Positions 63,854-64,000 of a stretch of 64,000 nucleotides of DNA are shown here, piece by piece (within the stretch, counting starts at the first letter, position 1; each line of letters opens with the position of its first letter). The DNA comes from Bradyrhizobium canariense. Its GTDB lineage: Bacteria > Pseudomonadota > Alphaproteobacteria > Rhizobiales > Xanthobacteraceae. A program made the translations under genes and the position numbers. The stretch is taken from NCBI RefSeq assembly GCF_018130465.1, contig NZ_JAFCKJ010000022.1, positions 1 to 64,000 on the forward strand, in the 5' to 3' direction. A model generated the notes under the pieces. It was not told the origin of the DNA. It did no database searches and worked only from the letters and a program-made list of their open reading frames with translations.

Positions 63854-64000
63854 ATGACCTGCGCGAATCCCGCATCTCCCGCACGGCGCAACGGAGCGTG
63901 GAGACATGTCGGGCGGGCACTGGCTGCCGCGATGGCCGTGGCCGCGCTCGCCGGCTGCGAGGACAAGAACACCTTCGTCGCCCCGCCGCCGCCCAAGGTG
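63854..64000 (+). CDS. RND efflux adaptor lipoprotein, N-terminal part
   Basis: Only 49 codons are inside the window; the gene runs off the right edge. It begins MTCANPASPARRNGAWRHVG, followed by a hydrophobic stretch and the lipobox LAGC at about residues 32-35. After the Cys come EDKNTFVAPPPPKV, the usual first bases of the HlyD/AcrA-type membrane-fusion proteins, which link the RND pump to the outer-membrane channel. Preceded by about 250 bases without a gene. Confidence 0.75.
   Translation, partial: MTCANPASPARRNGAWRHVGRALAAAMAVAALAGCEDKNTFVAPPPPKV

Overview
The window looks like chromosomal DNA of a Bradyrhizobium-type alphaproteobacterium. GC is high, intergenic spaces carry several families of dispersed palindromic repeats, bacterioferritin genes have Irr-type iron control elements, a CtrA-type box is present, and many small exported proteins are of kinds common in that genus. 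The assignment is an inference from gene content; no rRNA, tRNA, phage, IS or CRISPR is visible.

Left part (1-12.3 kb): an exported PRC-barrel protein, a Ser-rich protein divergent from an OmpR/EnvZ-like two-component pair, a small zinc-ribbon protein and a lytic transglycosylase. Then comes a thiamine locus: consensus-like promoter, TPP riboswitch, thiO-thiS-thiG-thiE-thiC, terminator. Two of its intergenic gaps have been invaded by dispersed palindromes. A frameshifted DUF4262 gene, a uracil-DNA-glycosylase-superfamily gene and an SDR follow.

Middle (12.3-31 kb): an outer-membrane protein built from two tandem barrels, GST, RidA, two pairs of paralogous small secreted proteins, a J-domain protein, an SDR, a stand-alone Fis-type HTH protein behind a CtrA box, a collagen-like protein, a divergent ArsR/SnoaL pair, an iron-storage pair (bfr, bfd) with ICE boxes, and an ettA-mltB pair.

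Right-middle (31-49 kb): dehydrogenases, an L,D-transpeptidase with a Pro-rich repeat linker, two rhodanese-type proteins, a VWA/MoxR pair, and a 1-kb gene-free block (39.6-40.65 kb) holding repeats and a strongly folded element. It is followed by two orphan genes, a GMC oxidoreductase, GNAT, SMP-30-type lactonase, GST, a Cys-type intracellular PHA depolymerase and a catalase-fold protein lacking the expected distal histidine.

Right part (49-64 kb): a peptide/opine-type ABC importer operon that also encodes an FAD amine/D-amino-acid oxidase and a 2-hydroxyacid dehydrogenase, divergent from an XRE-cupin regulator. Then a hybrid histidine kinase, a cupin protein, a secreted protein of unknown function, an amino-acid-type solute-binding protein, and the start of an RND efflux adaptor lipoprotein cut by the window edge.

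The points most worth following are the structured repeat near 40 kb, the signal-less collagen-like protein, the CtrA-box/solo-Fis locus, the importer-oxidase-reductase operon, and dispersed repeats that supply stop codons to neighbouring genes.
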